57,110 nucleotides of DNA, taken from contig MU619342.1 of the NCBI GenBank assembly GCA_025201805.1, forward strand, positions 1-57,110, given 5' to 3'. Position 1 is the stretch's first letter. The number at the start of each line of letters is the position of its first letter. The translations under genes were made by a program, and so were the position numbers. Below the pieces are notes generated by a model. The model did no database searches and was not told the DNA's origin. It saw only the letters and a list, made by a program, of their open reading frames with translations. Shown here in pieces: positions 1-11,942 of this stretch. This DNA is from Parasitella parasitica. Taxonomy: Eukaryota; Mucoromycota; Mucoromycetes; Mucorales; Mucoraceae.

Positions 1-1562
1 GGTAATTCTGACGAAATTGAATTTGAGATTTCACGAAATAAAAATTTAATCGGCGGAATTGTCCTCAAAATACAGTATCTATACGTGTGACTGTTTTAAG
101 AGTAATAGTCACATGCACGATATAAGGCTATGTTCGATATAAGGCTAAAAAAAGCTTGCAAAAAAAGTAGCCTTAAATCGAGCGGCTACTGTACTTTTCC
201 TGAAAGGGATCTTTTCTCAATTGGTAAGTCTACAAAGCTTGGAAGCATCATCAAACTTTATTCGCCAATTAGTAGCCATTTCTTCATGTTGGGGATGGGG
301 GCCCGTGGGATTGGTATAAAAAATTAAAATAATAGGCTTTATTATCAAATCAGCAGCAGAAAGACAAAGCAAATGCCACATTATACGAGGAGCTGGAAGT
401 TACCGATTATCAAGTGCCTCAAACAGCAAAATAAATACAGAGAATATACCACAACATGCGATGACACAAACTGAAGACTATGTAGCATGATCTTGATATT
501 TATTCAATCTTTATCAATGTTATATCGACTGGTGAACTTCTCTCGGAAATGCAAGTTTTTGATGATGGTGAACTAAGTTTTATCACTCTATCTGCGCCAA
601 ACTAGCCCATCTGGCAACCGTCTAGAGTCTTTGCTGCCAAAACCCATTTTGACAGCTACTAGTCTCGCAACAGAAAAGATCTTGGTCAAAAAGGATATCA
701 TAACGCAGAGAGTATGCCATAGTACCTAGACGCAAAATGGCTACAAGACTTTAAAGAATGGATAAAGAACTAATCCCTGCTTTTTAAGCAAAGGGCAATT
801 TAGCCCATCTGAAAAGTCGATGTAGCAACACTCCAACGCCGTAATATCCAAAGCTACAAACATAATATGTTAAATACTGTTGTCAAATTAACACAGTTTG
901 AAGTATCAATTTACTTTGGAGTATTTGATTATCAGGACGCAAGCTTGATTCGATGAACCTTCAAAATTCAATGTTGGCCACTTCTGACACCTTTGCAATT
1001 TTTTTTACAGAAGATAGAATGAGGGAGAAAGGTAGCGCGTCTTACGTCCAGCTTTTTTTACTTGCGAGCTATACTTGATAACGAAAATGTTGTTAGGCCT
1101 ACTTGCTAATGATAAAAGAACCCGCAATACTTGGAAACATGCTTCGGAATATCTTTCCAACAAAACTCTAACCAAGTGGTAATGGTTGAAGATACGCTCC
1201 CACCGAGTACTTCCTTTTTGGCTATTGCCGACAATTGGATTAATAGAAATAAATAACATGATTTACATAGTTGCTTATCTTCAGAAGGCAGAACTTTTTT
1301 GCCTCTACCATTACCAGTTTTCTCCTTTTCTTTGCCTTCTCTGCTAGAAGAGGAGGCAGGCAAGAATGGGTAATTTAATTTCCTAACCTGAAATCAAGCG
1401 CCCTGATTCTTGTAAATCATCATTTAAATTGCTGTATTCGATTGACATGTTGATATAAATATTGGTTCAAAAGTAGTTAAGGGTGATGATACAAATCAGG
1501 AACCAAGACAAATTTCAACAAAAATTTACATGATGGCCAAATTTAGCTTCTAGGTGACCTTA
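1..1562. other. AT-rich spacer without a supportable gene
   Basis: No open frame here is long, domain-bearing or joinable to others through plausible splice sites. Frames on both strands are at most about 85 codons and of random composition. I see no tRNA-like or rRNA-like segment. The segment ends at the TA that flanks the inverted-repeat element starting at 1563. Confidence 0.5.
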
Positions 1563-1593
1563 CAGTGCCTCCGGTGCCAAATTGCGCTTTTGG
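1563..1593 (+). repeat. Left terminal inverted repeat of the mariner-like element
   Basis: This 31-bp segment matches the reverse complement of 3090-3120 with only about two mismatches and is preceded by TA. It defines the left boundary of the element. Confidence 0.72.
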
Positions 1594-3089
1594 CAATCTC
1601 AATTTGCGTTAACAATAAACATGAGAAGTATAAAGCTCGATATGGCTTATTAACAAAGTAGACATTTATCGAACATGTTAACAGAATGTAGACTAATGTC
1701 TCTGACTGTCGATGTTGCAAATATTTTTGGTAGATATATATCGTGTTCAAATGTCGACTGGTGTACACTTCATTGCTCCAACGAAATAGTGTTTCTGTTC
1801 TATGAGGATGGCTATCTTCTCCATTCCAAATACACCACAGAATCTGATGCTTTTAAAATCTCCAAGATCCAAGAACTCCCACATGCCCACTACCTTCAGA
1901 CCCTCCAGTTCTCTCCCATTTTCTCTTTAAGTTCCCCATTCTCTAATTTTGATTGAATCCCTTATATCTTGAAGTCTAGGTTAATTGCGAGATTAGTAGA
2001 CGGCGGACTTTTCAACAGTGGTTTGATCCACAGGCTTCGACTTTTCATACAGATCAGTAAACATCTAACATTGTAGAGCTTGAAAAGCCAAACCAACAGT
2101 AAACGGTCGTTGATCAGCCGTATAATTCTGGTAAGTAGGAAGACCATTACAAAAGAAAGGAAGATATTTCAAATGTCGGTTTTTTATTCAAGTGTTTGAT
2201 TAATTAAGCCCGCAAACATTGGGCGCTTCAACTGGAGACCAACAATGCTTTTCTGGCTGATGGATAGAACGGTAACAGCTTGGCCTTGATACTTCTAAAT
2301 GTAAAGTGTTATATGTGTACAATCTACGTTCCAAATATGATCTACTCTTGATCCATGCATTAAATATAAATATCACTTTACTTTCCTTCCTGCGAAAAAA
2401 CTTCAGTTCTTTTGTCTAGTAAATAAAGCTATAACAAAATAACTCAAAACTAATAAATCTTAAGCTTGTAATACCTTCTATACAATAAAATAGCATCCTT
2501 TCGAGTAACAGACTCGGAATACATCCTTGGTCATATTTCAACTTTAAAGAGACCCTCTCTCTGTTGAATTACTATTGCCTTACTTCAATTTTTAGCATTT
2601 GTGTTGATTTACTCTTTTTACTATTACCTTTTACGTCAACTATACAACTGTACCTTTTATGGTAATTTTACTAGTTATCATAATAATTGATTAGCTACAA
2701 GTAATCTGGCCTCTTTATTTCATTTCATTTCAGTTCTAACACTACTTGATCTAACATTTGATCAGAACGTCTCATCTTATTACCGCACTACGCAACATTT
2801 GTTCGTTTTCAATTTGCGGTTATTTGTTAAAGCGTGAATCAATAGCCACTTTTTAAAGATACAGACCGAGTTGTGAGGAGTTTAGTTTTTTATTTGTAAG
2901 GTAAACTAGAAAATGCGTATGGGCTAATTATATTGAATGCATTGTAATTCAATTTGGAAAACCTTCTTATTTAATCTATCTGATCACTCGCTTGAGGTTT
3001 TCATTTACATTTCCTTCATTATTCCCTCTACTTTTCCCCCATTATTGCCAAAAGCGCTAATTGGGATGTTCAAAAGCGCATTGTATTTT

Positions 3090-3120
3090 CAAAAAGCGCA
3101 ATTTGGCAGCGGAGGCAATG
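3090..3120 (-). repeat. Right terminal inverted repeat of the mariner-like element
   Basis: Reverse-complement partner of 1563-1593, followed by TA at 3121-3122. Additional AAAAGCGC words immediately upstream look like subterminal repeats. Confidence 0.72.
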
Positions 3121-4412
3121 TATTTTACCTTTTGCTGAATATGGCGCCCTGTTTACCTGGTCCGTTGTAGGCCGTCTTTATTCATTTGGAGGTGTCTTGT
3201 AAAATTAGCATCTCCGTTAAGAGTGCTCTTAACAGTGCTATTATTCTCTTCTTTTACAAACCTCAAAGATGAAAACAAGAAAGAACTCCTTTATGGTTAG
3301 AAACTCAACGTCCAAATATTTAAATCACAGAAAAGTTGAAATCGTTTGTTCAGGGACGCCGAAACTTGGTTACAGCAAAATTACAGAAATGAGAATGGTT
3401 TACCTCAATTTTTAAAGAAGGCGCTTACACCTTCAAAATGAAAGCAGTTGCGGAGGAGGACTACTTATTTGCAGTAGATCAAGCTTCAAAAGACCACGAT
3501 GATTCGGACTATCATTCATGGGCAAAAAATATGCAGTTGAATGAATATCGGGTTGACTACCTCAAAGAATATGCTTGAATCTTGCTTTTCATGTTAAATT
3601 TCGTTTAATTACTGGACCTTATACATTGCAACTTCTAATGAATATTGGCGATGGCTAGCCGAGAAGGAACAAAAAGATGCAAGTAGAGACAAAGCTGCCA
3701 GTATAAGTATTAGCCCAAGTGTCTCACTATCAAAAATTCAATCAAGAAGCCTAAAAGCAATGTAAAGAGAGATTATTATTTATCAGTCAATAATCGTTCT
3801 TACATTTTATCTTTCTTTATAGTATGTATCCAAAGATGCTCTATTTATTGACGGATACAAAGAATCTTTTGGGACCATTGTCGGACGATATGTAAGAAGC
3901 TACGTATCCAAAGACAGTAAAAGCAGCTACTTCAAGACGTAAGTGTTTTGATATACGAAATAGATATACAATTAAAACTGGATATATTTATTTGTATATA
4001 AAAGTAAGATGATTCTTCTATACACAACATTTACCTAGACTATTTATACTTTTCGAGTGCTGACATCGGTTACATGCTTGTGGAATCGAGGCTTAATAAA
4101 CTTGCACCAGATAGAACCACTTACTAGTCATGTGTTGCTAGTACAAGTAATCATAAACCAATTATTTGCAGAAGGAGACAGGAAGGATAGTGGTCTTGAG
4201 AAAGAGTATAATCGCCTTGTGGTATAAATGATTTCTAATGAGTGTAATCATGGTATAATACTTTTGCATAATTGCGAGAATACCCTAGTTGGATCTCAGG
4301 CACAACACCAACCCAACAACCCACCTCGCTCAGCCCTTACATCCTAAACAGTAAGAATTGTTTTCTTAGTAAAAAATTTCACTTGCTGATACGATTAGTT
4401 TAAAGATTAGGC
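3121..4412 (+). other. Spacer with coding-like fragments upstream of the unknown gene
   Basis: Short coding-like pieces occur on the plus strand. One frame of about 46 codons runs 3438-3578, starting at ATG and ending in TGA. A piece around 3641-3763 reads as a charged, serine-rich peptide. Another at about 3838-3938 begins after a TTTATAG acceptor-like site, ends at a GTAAGT donor-like site and includes the residues DALFIDGYKESFGTIVGRYV. They could be 5' exons of the gene at 4413-5602 or a decayed relative of it. I could not join them in phase, so they are not called as exons. Confidence 0.35.
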
Positions 4413-5602
4413 ATGAACAACATTATGGACATCTCCGATGACACAGAAGGTTCACACCTTGCAGAGCTTGCTGGAAAAAGCCAAAGATACCTTTTAGATG
4501 TATTGAGTAGCAGCCCAACAAGACAAGAATTCGACCAGTATAACTGTCTTGATTGGGAACGTATCATTAAAAAAGTGATTAGTCTGCATTATATGAAATG
4601 ATGCGTTACACTTAATCTATTTTTAGTTCGACAAGGTACAAGATAATAATATATTCTTGGATAAGGTCATCAAAGAGGTAGACGAGGCACCAACAGCAGA
4701 TAAAGTAGTGAAGAGAGTTTACTCCCAAATGTAAGCTGTTTTATATTCATAACTAGATTTTTATCTACTAATTCTTAACGCAGTCTCGAGTCTATGCGAT
4801 ATGACAGCTACTTGTATGAAACTGAGGACGGAATCAGTGAGGCCGACTTTATAATCAAGATTTATGGCCCCATAATGGAGAGCATTTTCCGCGGGAGTGG
4901 ATGTCGATTGATCTTGTATGTTTTCTTTTTCTCCAAATAATTCTTATTTTACTTATTCACTCTGATAGGGGAGATACCAAGAGTCCTTTTTGTTTAAAGC
5001 GATCAAACGAATCAAAACTCGATCTGAGGATAATATCACTATACACAAAAACCGCAGATCTTGCTCTATCCGAGTTTGCAAAGAAAGCGGCACCATAGAA
5101 ATATTATTATGACAAGAAGAAGGCAGTAATTGTAAACTTGATACACCTGAAGGAGCATATCAAAAATGGCTACCTGAAGCTGGAGGAGGCTAAAAGTTTT
5201 ATGGTCCCATTTGTCTTATTTGAAGGATTGGAATCGGATATCTATACAATCAGACCCATCTCAGAAGATTGGACTGTAGTGGAAAAGCTGAAAGACATTG
5301 ACTTACCCTCTTGCACACAAGAAGTGAAGAACGGCAAAATTGAAAATTATGTTCAAAATCTGAAAGCTTTCAAGGTTTGTATATTCGCTAGATGTATTTC
5401 TTGTTGTGGATTGACTAAAACCCTTACAACTTAGGACATGTGTCTCGCACTCAAAAATAAATCACAAATGAACAGACAAACTACAAGAGGCATGCGCAGC
5501 ATAAACAAGAAACAGCCCATAGTCCAAAAGCTGCTGCAAAAAACTATTTGGGTTGATCCATTCACTGACACTAGCGAGGAGGAAGAAGGTGACGATCAAT
5601 GA
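4413..5602 (+). pseudogene. Multi-exon gene of unknown function with an in-frame TAG
   Basis: Five exons join in phase: 4413-4574, 4627-4730, 4784-4915, 4969-5374 and 5435-5602. Every intron has GT and AG ends and is short (52-60 bp). The product would be a soluble, charged protein of about 320 residues with the motif YGPIMESIFRGSGCRL across exon 3 and an acidic end (SEEEEGDDQ). I recognise no domain. The frame is broken once, by TAG at 5096-5098 in exon 4; reading resumes for 92 codons in the same frame and correct splicing continues after it. The break is either a recent nonsense mutation, a sequencing error, or a shortened product. The 5' end may lie further upstream, since no start is forced before 4413. 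The splice structure is seen; the pseudogene call is inference. Confidence 0.6.
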
Positions 5603-6274
5603 TTATTCTTTCGTGGATATAGTCTTCTGGCTTCTCTGATCCATTTAATACGTGTTATACCAGTATAACGCTCCTTTTGACATTTACAAAATTATGCGCT
5701 TGCGAAAAAAAAAAGTTCTTAAAACCACATGTGTTTACCATATACACACATTACAGAAGATAAAGCTATCAATAAAAAAAAAATTCACATTTTTACAATA
5801 TTGCGCATTAAAAAACGATACCTTTTCCACTGGGCTTTGGAATGTTTAGAGATTTTTTATGTTATTGCGAACAATTATCTCAATTAACAATACCAACATT
5901 TATTCTCATATTGCCTGTGGTACCAAGCAAGTACATTGTGAGATATATGCTTAGATATGCGCGATTTAATTTCATTTTTCATTTCTTATAGTGTCAGGAT
6001 TACAATCCCCAAACTTCAATAATTTACTATAACGGCAACAGCCTTATCACATTATCCTCTGGAAGATTTAGTCTACACTGAATTTTTTATTTTATTTATA
6101 TAAACACGTTCAATGATAAAGCTACAAAAGAAAAGATACATAAAGAAAGTTGATTAGATTGAAAGATCGACATGATGAAAGTTGTAATTAAACTAATATA
6201 TCAAGTTGTTTAGTAAGACTTCAAGTAGCCTCATTAAGTTTCAATATGAGCTTCTTTCTTTTTTTTCTTTTTTT

Positions 6275-6330
<56 letters not shown>

Positions 6331-7069
6331 CAAGTTCGTGGATAATACTTCCAATTTTTAGCCGTCTACTTTCATCTCCATCTTCCCTTAAAAATTATAA
6401 AAACTTGCGAGCATTTCAGCAACATCCAGGTAGATGCACTTATTGAGCAGGTGTTTGGAGAGCCATTTTATTATCAATTACATGCTTTTGTGTAATGAGC
6501 TGTTTGATTCTAATATCATCAGAACCTGCGACACATTTTTTCGAAAATTAGTCCTGTACATATTGTAAACTACGAGTTTCTCTGAAATGAAATCACATAT
6601 TCAGCAAATCACAACGTCGCATAACAGCATCTGATTTTTTATAGTTTAAAAAAACTCATCAAAGATTTAATGAGGCGACTTATATCTTACCCATTTGAAA
6701 CAAAATAAGACATACATTATACGGTAGACATCATTCGATTAATGTAAGACAGGCCAGTGAAGATGATTATTGGCTTAATACTTAAGTTTCCACATTTAAA
6801 ATCTCTCATTCTATGCTCTTGAACAGTCGAAACGATTGAAAAAAGATGGAAGAAATAAAGAAAAAACAGAATGAGATTCACTACATAATAAATTACATTC
6901 AACGTATAGTAGATTGCAGTAAATGAAAATTGTTGCTGTATGCTATTGAGTTTTAGTTTCAACAAATGGCTATCCCGACTTTATTGGGTGTCAAATATCG
7001 TGGATCTATTCTCTTTAAAATAGCTATGCCCAACGCTTTGTTTCTATTCTTCTTTTGTCAATCTCGAAA
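5603..7069. other. AT-rich spacer with a long T tract
   Basis: No supportable gene is present. The segment contains a pure T run of 54 bases at 6277-6330, preceded by TTTC-rich sequence. It includes the 3' flank of the broken gene and the promoter side of the glycosyltransferase gene starting at 7070. Confidence 0.5.
6277..6330. repeat. Poly-T homopolymer (54 bases)
   Basis: Uninterrupted T run in intergenic DNA. The length may be partly an assembly artefact. A frame reading it as polyphenylalanine is not a gene. Confidence 0.9.
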
Positions 7070-8886
7070 ATGGTGCAATTAGCTGATGATCCTTTTGAGC
7101 TTTTGGCTCCCTTCATCTGTGTTGGCTCGTTTTTGCTGATGCTTTTGGGTCCCATTTTTTTACCTCGTTTTTGGATCATTTGCTTGTCAGGATACTTTAT
7201 CATTTTCTTGGCCACACAATTCAATCATCTAGCAAAATTTTATACGACCGCACAAAGTATAAAAAAAACAATCAATGAATACAATGCTGAAAAAAGGAAG
7301 CAAGGCGAAAAACTTGGGTACTTGGTTACAGACACTGATTTAACAGAAATGGAATCCTCTCTTGTGAATGCCTATAACAGCGACTTTTTGGTGCATGCTT
7401 TTGTCGTACCTAATTATGCCGAACCAGAAGCATTAATAAGAGATACCATCAGCCGTATTGCGATTCACAAGTAAGTCTTCTTTAGGAATAAGAATAAAAG
7501 AAAAGAATTGAGAGTTGACATTATGTTAATAATATAGAAAAGCACGCACAAATTATGTTATCATTCTTGCAATGGAAACATCTGAAATTCATCATAGAGC
7601 GAAATCCGAAAATCTGAGGGAACATTTCAAGGATGATTTCCTGCAGTTTATCATTACTAACCATCCTTCAGATCTCCCTGGTGAAGCTAGAGGAAAAGGA
7701 TCCAACATTAGTTATGGCGCTCGTAAAGGTACAGCTGAAATGATTGCAAATGGTATCGACAATAATAGAATTATCATTACTATTTGTGATTCTGACTCTC
7801 ATATTCCTGATTTATATGTATCCGAGGTATACAATTTTCTGTTAAACGGCAGCGGATTCTTTTTCTAATAGTATGTTTATAAATGTATAGGTTGAAAAGG
7901 CGTTCAATCGTTCAGTGGATCCCTATAACAGACTATTTGCACCACCCATCTTTTTTGGGCGCAATTGCTTTGAAGTACCAGCTGCTGTCAGAGTAACAGA
8001 TATCACCTGGTCGTCTATGATTTTAGCCAATTTGAGCAGTAGTAGAGGTATTGGATTCCCATGTTCTACCTATAGTATCAGTTGGAAACTGGCCGATCAT
8101 GTTGCTTTTTGGGATACGGATGCTGATGCCGTTGGAGAAGATATGCATATGATGTTGAAATGTCTCTTCAAGACTCAAGGACAAGCTCGAATGACTCCAA
8201 TTTTTGTGCCCATAAACCTTACCAATGTGGAAACAGTGGGGTATATAGAAACTCTCAAAGCACGTTTTGTCCAAGCAAAACGTCATTACAACGGTGTTGC
8301 TGATGTTGCATACACCTTACGAAGTGCCTTGAACTTGCCTACGTTTTGTGTGGATGCCAATGGAGTTGGTGGTTCTCCAGCTTCAAACCCCAAGACAAAG
8401 CTGGACGAAAATTTGTGTGCCACTTTCTGGTTTGACAAAGCCATCATCGCGCTCAAGGTACTAGAAACTCATTTTGTGCCGGTAACATCTGGCTGGCTTA
8501 TGTTCTTTGCTGTACCGTTGATGCAGTTTGCTTTCTATCCTCCTCAAGGCTATGGACCTTATCTTGATCCTAGTATGAACCCTGTTTTGGTTTCAAACCT
8601 CTATTCAAGAGTTTGGAGAGTATTGAAAATTACAACCTTATTCTTGCCGTTCCCCTTGTTTGGTACACTTGCCATTTATGAGAGTCTACATCGGTTTATA
8701 GACATTGAGTTGTTTAAAAAGACAAGGCAGGAAACTCGAACATGGAAGAACTATTTTGACTACATTAGTATGCCCATTGCCGCTTGGATGTTTATGACGT
8801 TACCATCAAATATTGCTTCATGTAAACGTTTATTTAAAGCAAGAGATCAATATATTGTAGCAGAGAAAGCTGTTGTCGAAAAATAA
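7070..8886 (+). CDS. Membrane glycosyltransferase, family 2 type (processive-like)
   Basis: Three exons, 7070-7470, 7538-7826 and 7891-8886, join in phase to give 561 residues. The first ATG in frame is at 7070; the frame extends upstream only through non-ATG codons. Two hydrophobic segments occur near residues 10-60. A cytosolic GT-A-like core follows, with DSDSHIPDLY (a DxD metal and nucleotide-sugar site, around residue 222), an acidic VGEDMHM motif (acceptor or base region) and RFVQAKRH, a variant of the Q-x-x-R-W signature of processive enzymes. Three more membrane helices lie in the C-terminal third. This order resembles GT2 polysaccharide synthases of the chitin and hyaluronan synthase type, but it is much shorter than fungal chitin synthases and the last signature residue is H instead of W. 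Donor sugar and product cannot be read from the sequence. A wall or surface glycan role is inference. Confidence 0.8.
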
Positions 8887-9635
8887 GAGTACCTGTACAT
8901 ATTATATACTGATAAAAAAGGGGTCTGTGTTCACTGTCAAAAAATAAAGAAGATACCTATTTCAAGCATAAAATCGTTAGTCAAAAACGATGTACAACAT
9001 CAAACTAACTCTGCTAGAAGCATTTGATTTGTGCTGTCTTGAAAATTCAATGCTTCCAGTTTTCATAACTTATACTGGTATGTTTTGCCATATGAAACCA
9101 ATTTTCGTGTGGTTGAGCTCCTGTTTTCAAACTTGCCATTATCCAGTAATGATTTAATTTTTCCAGCCATCGAAAGAGCATAAAAAAGTTTCATGAAAGC
9201 GAGCTCAACGCCTTCAAATCTAAGGTCTCAACCCCCTTTTGATAAGCTAGTAAATAATATATTATTTTAGAAAGGTTTAAAATTGTTTTCATTTGTGAAC
9301 ACCTCTTTCATTATCCATAAAACAAAATCAAGGAGTTGCCGCTATTGCCGATATTCGCTGTTGCCAATGTTATGATTCCGAGCAAGAGTTAGCATGTTAA
9401 TAACAGAGTTAACAATAAACCTGAGCTATGAATAATAACTCAGGTTTTGCTATATATATACTATTAGACGTACTTTCTATTCGCTTAGAGGTCATAAAAC
9501 TACTAATGAAACATAGTATACTGTATCTTATTACTTAGAATCAGGAAAATATATCATTGGGCAATCCTTGTTATTTATTAGTTTTACGTAATTTAAAAAG
9601 CCTTTTTTTTTTTTTGTTGAAAAAAGATAGGTGTG

Positions 9636-9842
9636 TTGCTATCTGCAAGGTCAAAAATAAGAAAAGTATAAAATAAACGTTGTTATATATCAACGAGATG
9701 TGAAAACTTGAGATAAGCTTTTTTATTAAATGTTCAACTTTGCATAGTACATAAATTTTTGGTGACATATTTAAAACACTAATCAATAAGAAACTAATTT
9801 TCCAGTAACAGCATCCTTGGCAGGGTGCGATGTATTATTATA
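9636..9842 (+). repeat. Dispersed repeat block 1, copy A
   Basis: Shares a run of words in the same order with 11722-11942, including ATAAGAAAAGTATAA, ACGAGAT, TTCAACTTTGCAT, TTTGGTGAC, TATTTAAAA and CGATGTATTATTATA. The similarity spans about 200 bp with small insertions, so the copies are old. Confidence 0.65.
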
Positions 9843-9844
9843 TT

Positions 9845-9936
9845 TTTGCTGAAATTTGTATCTTCATCGCTTATTAGTTTCTAAAGATACAGTAGCAGTA
9901 ATTGCAAATTTTGCGATTAAGCGTGGAAAAGGGTTA
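9845..9936 (+). repeat. Dispersed repeat block 2, copy A
   Basis: A 90-bp block related to 11291-11380: TTTTGCTGAA, then ATC-CTTA-TAGT, AAAGATA, ATTGCA, TTAAGCG and GGAAAAGG appear in order in both. It directly follows block 1 here, but in the other place it lies upstream of block 1. Confidence 0.5.
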
Positions 9937-11290
9937 CAGTATATCTTTTGATTTTGGTGGTATGTACTTTATACAAAAATGGTTTTAGAGTTCGTGTTAT
10001 GCAGTATCCCGGCTATGGATTCATATTGAGACATCATACCCAAGTTACCTATTTGAGGAGTCATGTTTTCAGCAACAAAATAGGCTGTAGATTTAATCTC
10101 AGCAGTTTGTGTCCATTTGACCAAAAACTAGATTCTCAAAAATCTTGCATAGTTCGTTACTGGATATCTCAAGAATGTAATAGGTATATCGGATGTACGT
10201 ACTAAGTGTTTTATAACAAAAAATAAATTCTGCATCCAACCGTATAAATTACATGGATAAAAAAACACTTTTTCTTAATACCGATTTTCAAATATTCAAA
10301 AAACGGCATTTTTGATAGTTTTTGAGTAAAATCAAGTATATTTTGAGCACTTTCAACCCCATAAACTTGACCAAACAAACCATCATGTCAATACGTACAC
10401 ATCAATATCTTGTTCACAACTGTGGCTTTATTTTTTCTGTCAAAAATCTAAATCTTGTCTCGACCAAAATAACTTTACGATTTTCCGGTCCTATACTTAG
10501 AGGGCCAAAATGAAGCCATTCAAAAGGGTAAAAATCAATACCGTTTTTCGAGGTTTTCTCGCTCCAAAATTGATAATTTTCGACCAAACAAAAACCTTTC
10601 GGTAGCTATGTTGTAGCTCTATTTTTTTATTGCTATATCATATGTCTTTATACAACATTTATTGCTCTGAAAGTTATGAACATAAATTTAGCGTCTGCTA
10701 AAAACATATGAGAAAATATTTTTTTCTACCTATTCATTTAAAAACTAATACATCTAGTAGAGAATCAAGTTTCAAAAAGATTTTAATAATACCTCAATCC
10801 AAAGTGTCTTAGTGATTTGTTGAGAAATTGGAGAACAAAGTTTAACGTAAAAAGTCAAAATTGGCTCAAGCTTTTCAAATTCGAGCTTAAATACAACATT
10901 TTTAAAACTAGTAGGTGTAAAAAAACCTGCTTTATTACTTTACTTAAAAACTTGAACTTGGTTTAGTTGCAAAATATGGTACTTGTAATAAGAACATATG
11001 CTGTAAAATCTGCTAAATCTGCAAAAAAATTTAGCTTTGGCAATATCTCGACAGCAAAAATAGATATCGAGAATTGAAAGACGTAGCCATGTACAGTTAT
11101 CATACTATTATTAGTCTTTATTCTTAGTTTGGACCTCAAATCCGTACCTGAAAATGACCCTGAAGGTCGACTCAAAGTCGAAAATTGAAAATCAAATCTG
11201 AGGTTAGGGGTCCAAACATAGCAAAATCTGAAATATGATCAGAGATGCATGAAACTCGAATATGTTGTATAATTGTGCAAAAAAAGAAGA

Positions 11291-11380
11291 TTTTGGCTGA
11301 AGGTTGTGTCTCTATCACTTAATAGTGTGTAAAGATATCAGAAATTGCATCATAGGCCTTTAAGCGGGGGAAAAGGCGGT
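11291..11380 (+). repeat. Dispersed repeat block 2, copy B
   Basis: Diverged copy of 9845-9936, same orientation. It is followed at 11440-11575 by weaker similarity to 9995-10130 (shared words ATTCATAT, AGACATA and TCATGTTTT). Confidence 0.5.
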
Positions 11381-11721
11381 ATTTATGATTAAGGGGCATT
11401 TATTTAACCAAGTCATGAAGCTACACATAAAAATAGCTTCTGAAGTCATATTTCACAGCATCTTGCTATTGATTCATATCAAGACATAACCATATTGCTT
11501 ATGGAGTTCATGTTTTGCTCCTCAATTGAAATAGGTGCTTCACTGCTGATGTATCAATTCTAAAACCGGATGTCAATATAATATAAACTCATTACTGAAT
11601 AGTAAAACATCAGATCATAAAATAATATGACATGACATTTGGGATAGATACAATCTACCCTATCTTTCGGATCTCATCACTAAAACCTTTATCCTCACAT
11701 CGCTTCTCTCAGTGTTGAGAT

Positions 11722-11942
11722 CTGCAAGATCGAAATAAGAAAAGTATAATATAAAACGTTGAATTAACGAGATACGAAAGCTTGAGATTACTTTATTAAA
11801 GATTCAACTTTGCATCTGCTATTTATACTTTTTACAACAACATAAATTTTGGTGACTTATTTAAAATACTAGTCGATACTAATCGATAAGAATAATTTGC
11901 AAGCAACATCATATCCTTAACAGGGTACGATGTATTATTATA
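11722..11942 (+). repeat. Dispersed repeat block 1, copy B
   Basis: Second copy of the block at 9636-9842, same orientation. It ends at the shared word CGATGTATTATTATA, after which the two copies diverge. Confidence 0.65.

Larger units (their letters stand above)
1563..3120. mobile_element. Probable non-autonomous or decayed Tc1/mariner-like DNA transposon
   Basis: The two ends are inverted copies of each other. Reading inward from 1563 the left end is CAGTGCCTCCGGTGCCAAAT followed by TGCGCTTTT; reading inward on the minus strand from 3120 the right end is CATTGCCTCCGCTGCCAAAT followed by TGCGCTTTT. This gives about 30 bp with two mismatches. Each end is flanked by the dinucleotide TA (1561-1562 and 3121-3122), the target duplication of Tc1/mariner elements. 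Further GCGCTTTTG/CAAAAGCGC motifs lie just inside the right end (3048-3080). The total length of about 1.56 kb fits the superfamily. The interior has no transposase-length frame, the longest being under 100 codons, so the element would be non-autonomous or decayed. Ends and TA are seen directly; the superfamily is inferred. Confidence 0.72.

Noticed and set aside
6246-6446. 66-codon frame reading mostly Phe
   Set aside because: It is the translation of a poly-T tract with TTC interruptions; no gene.
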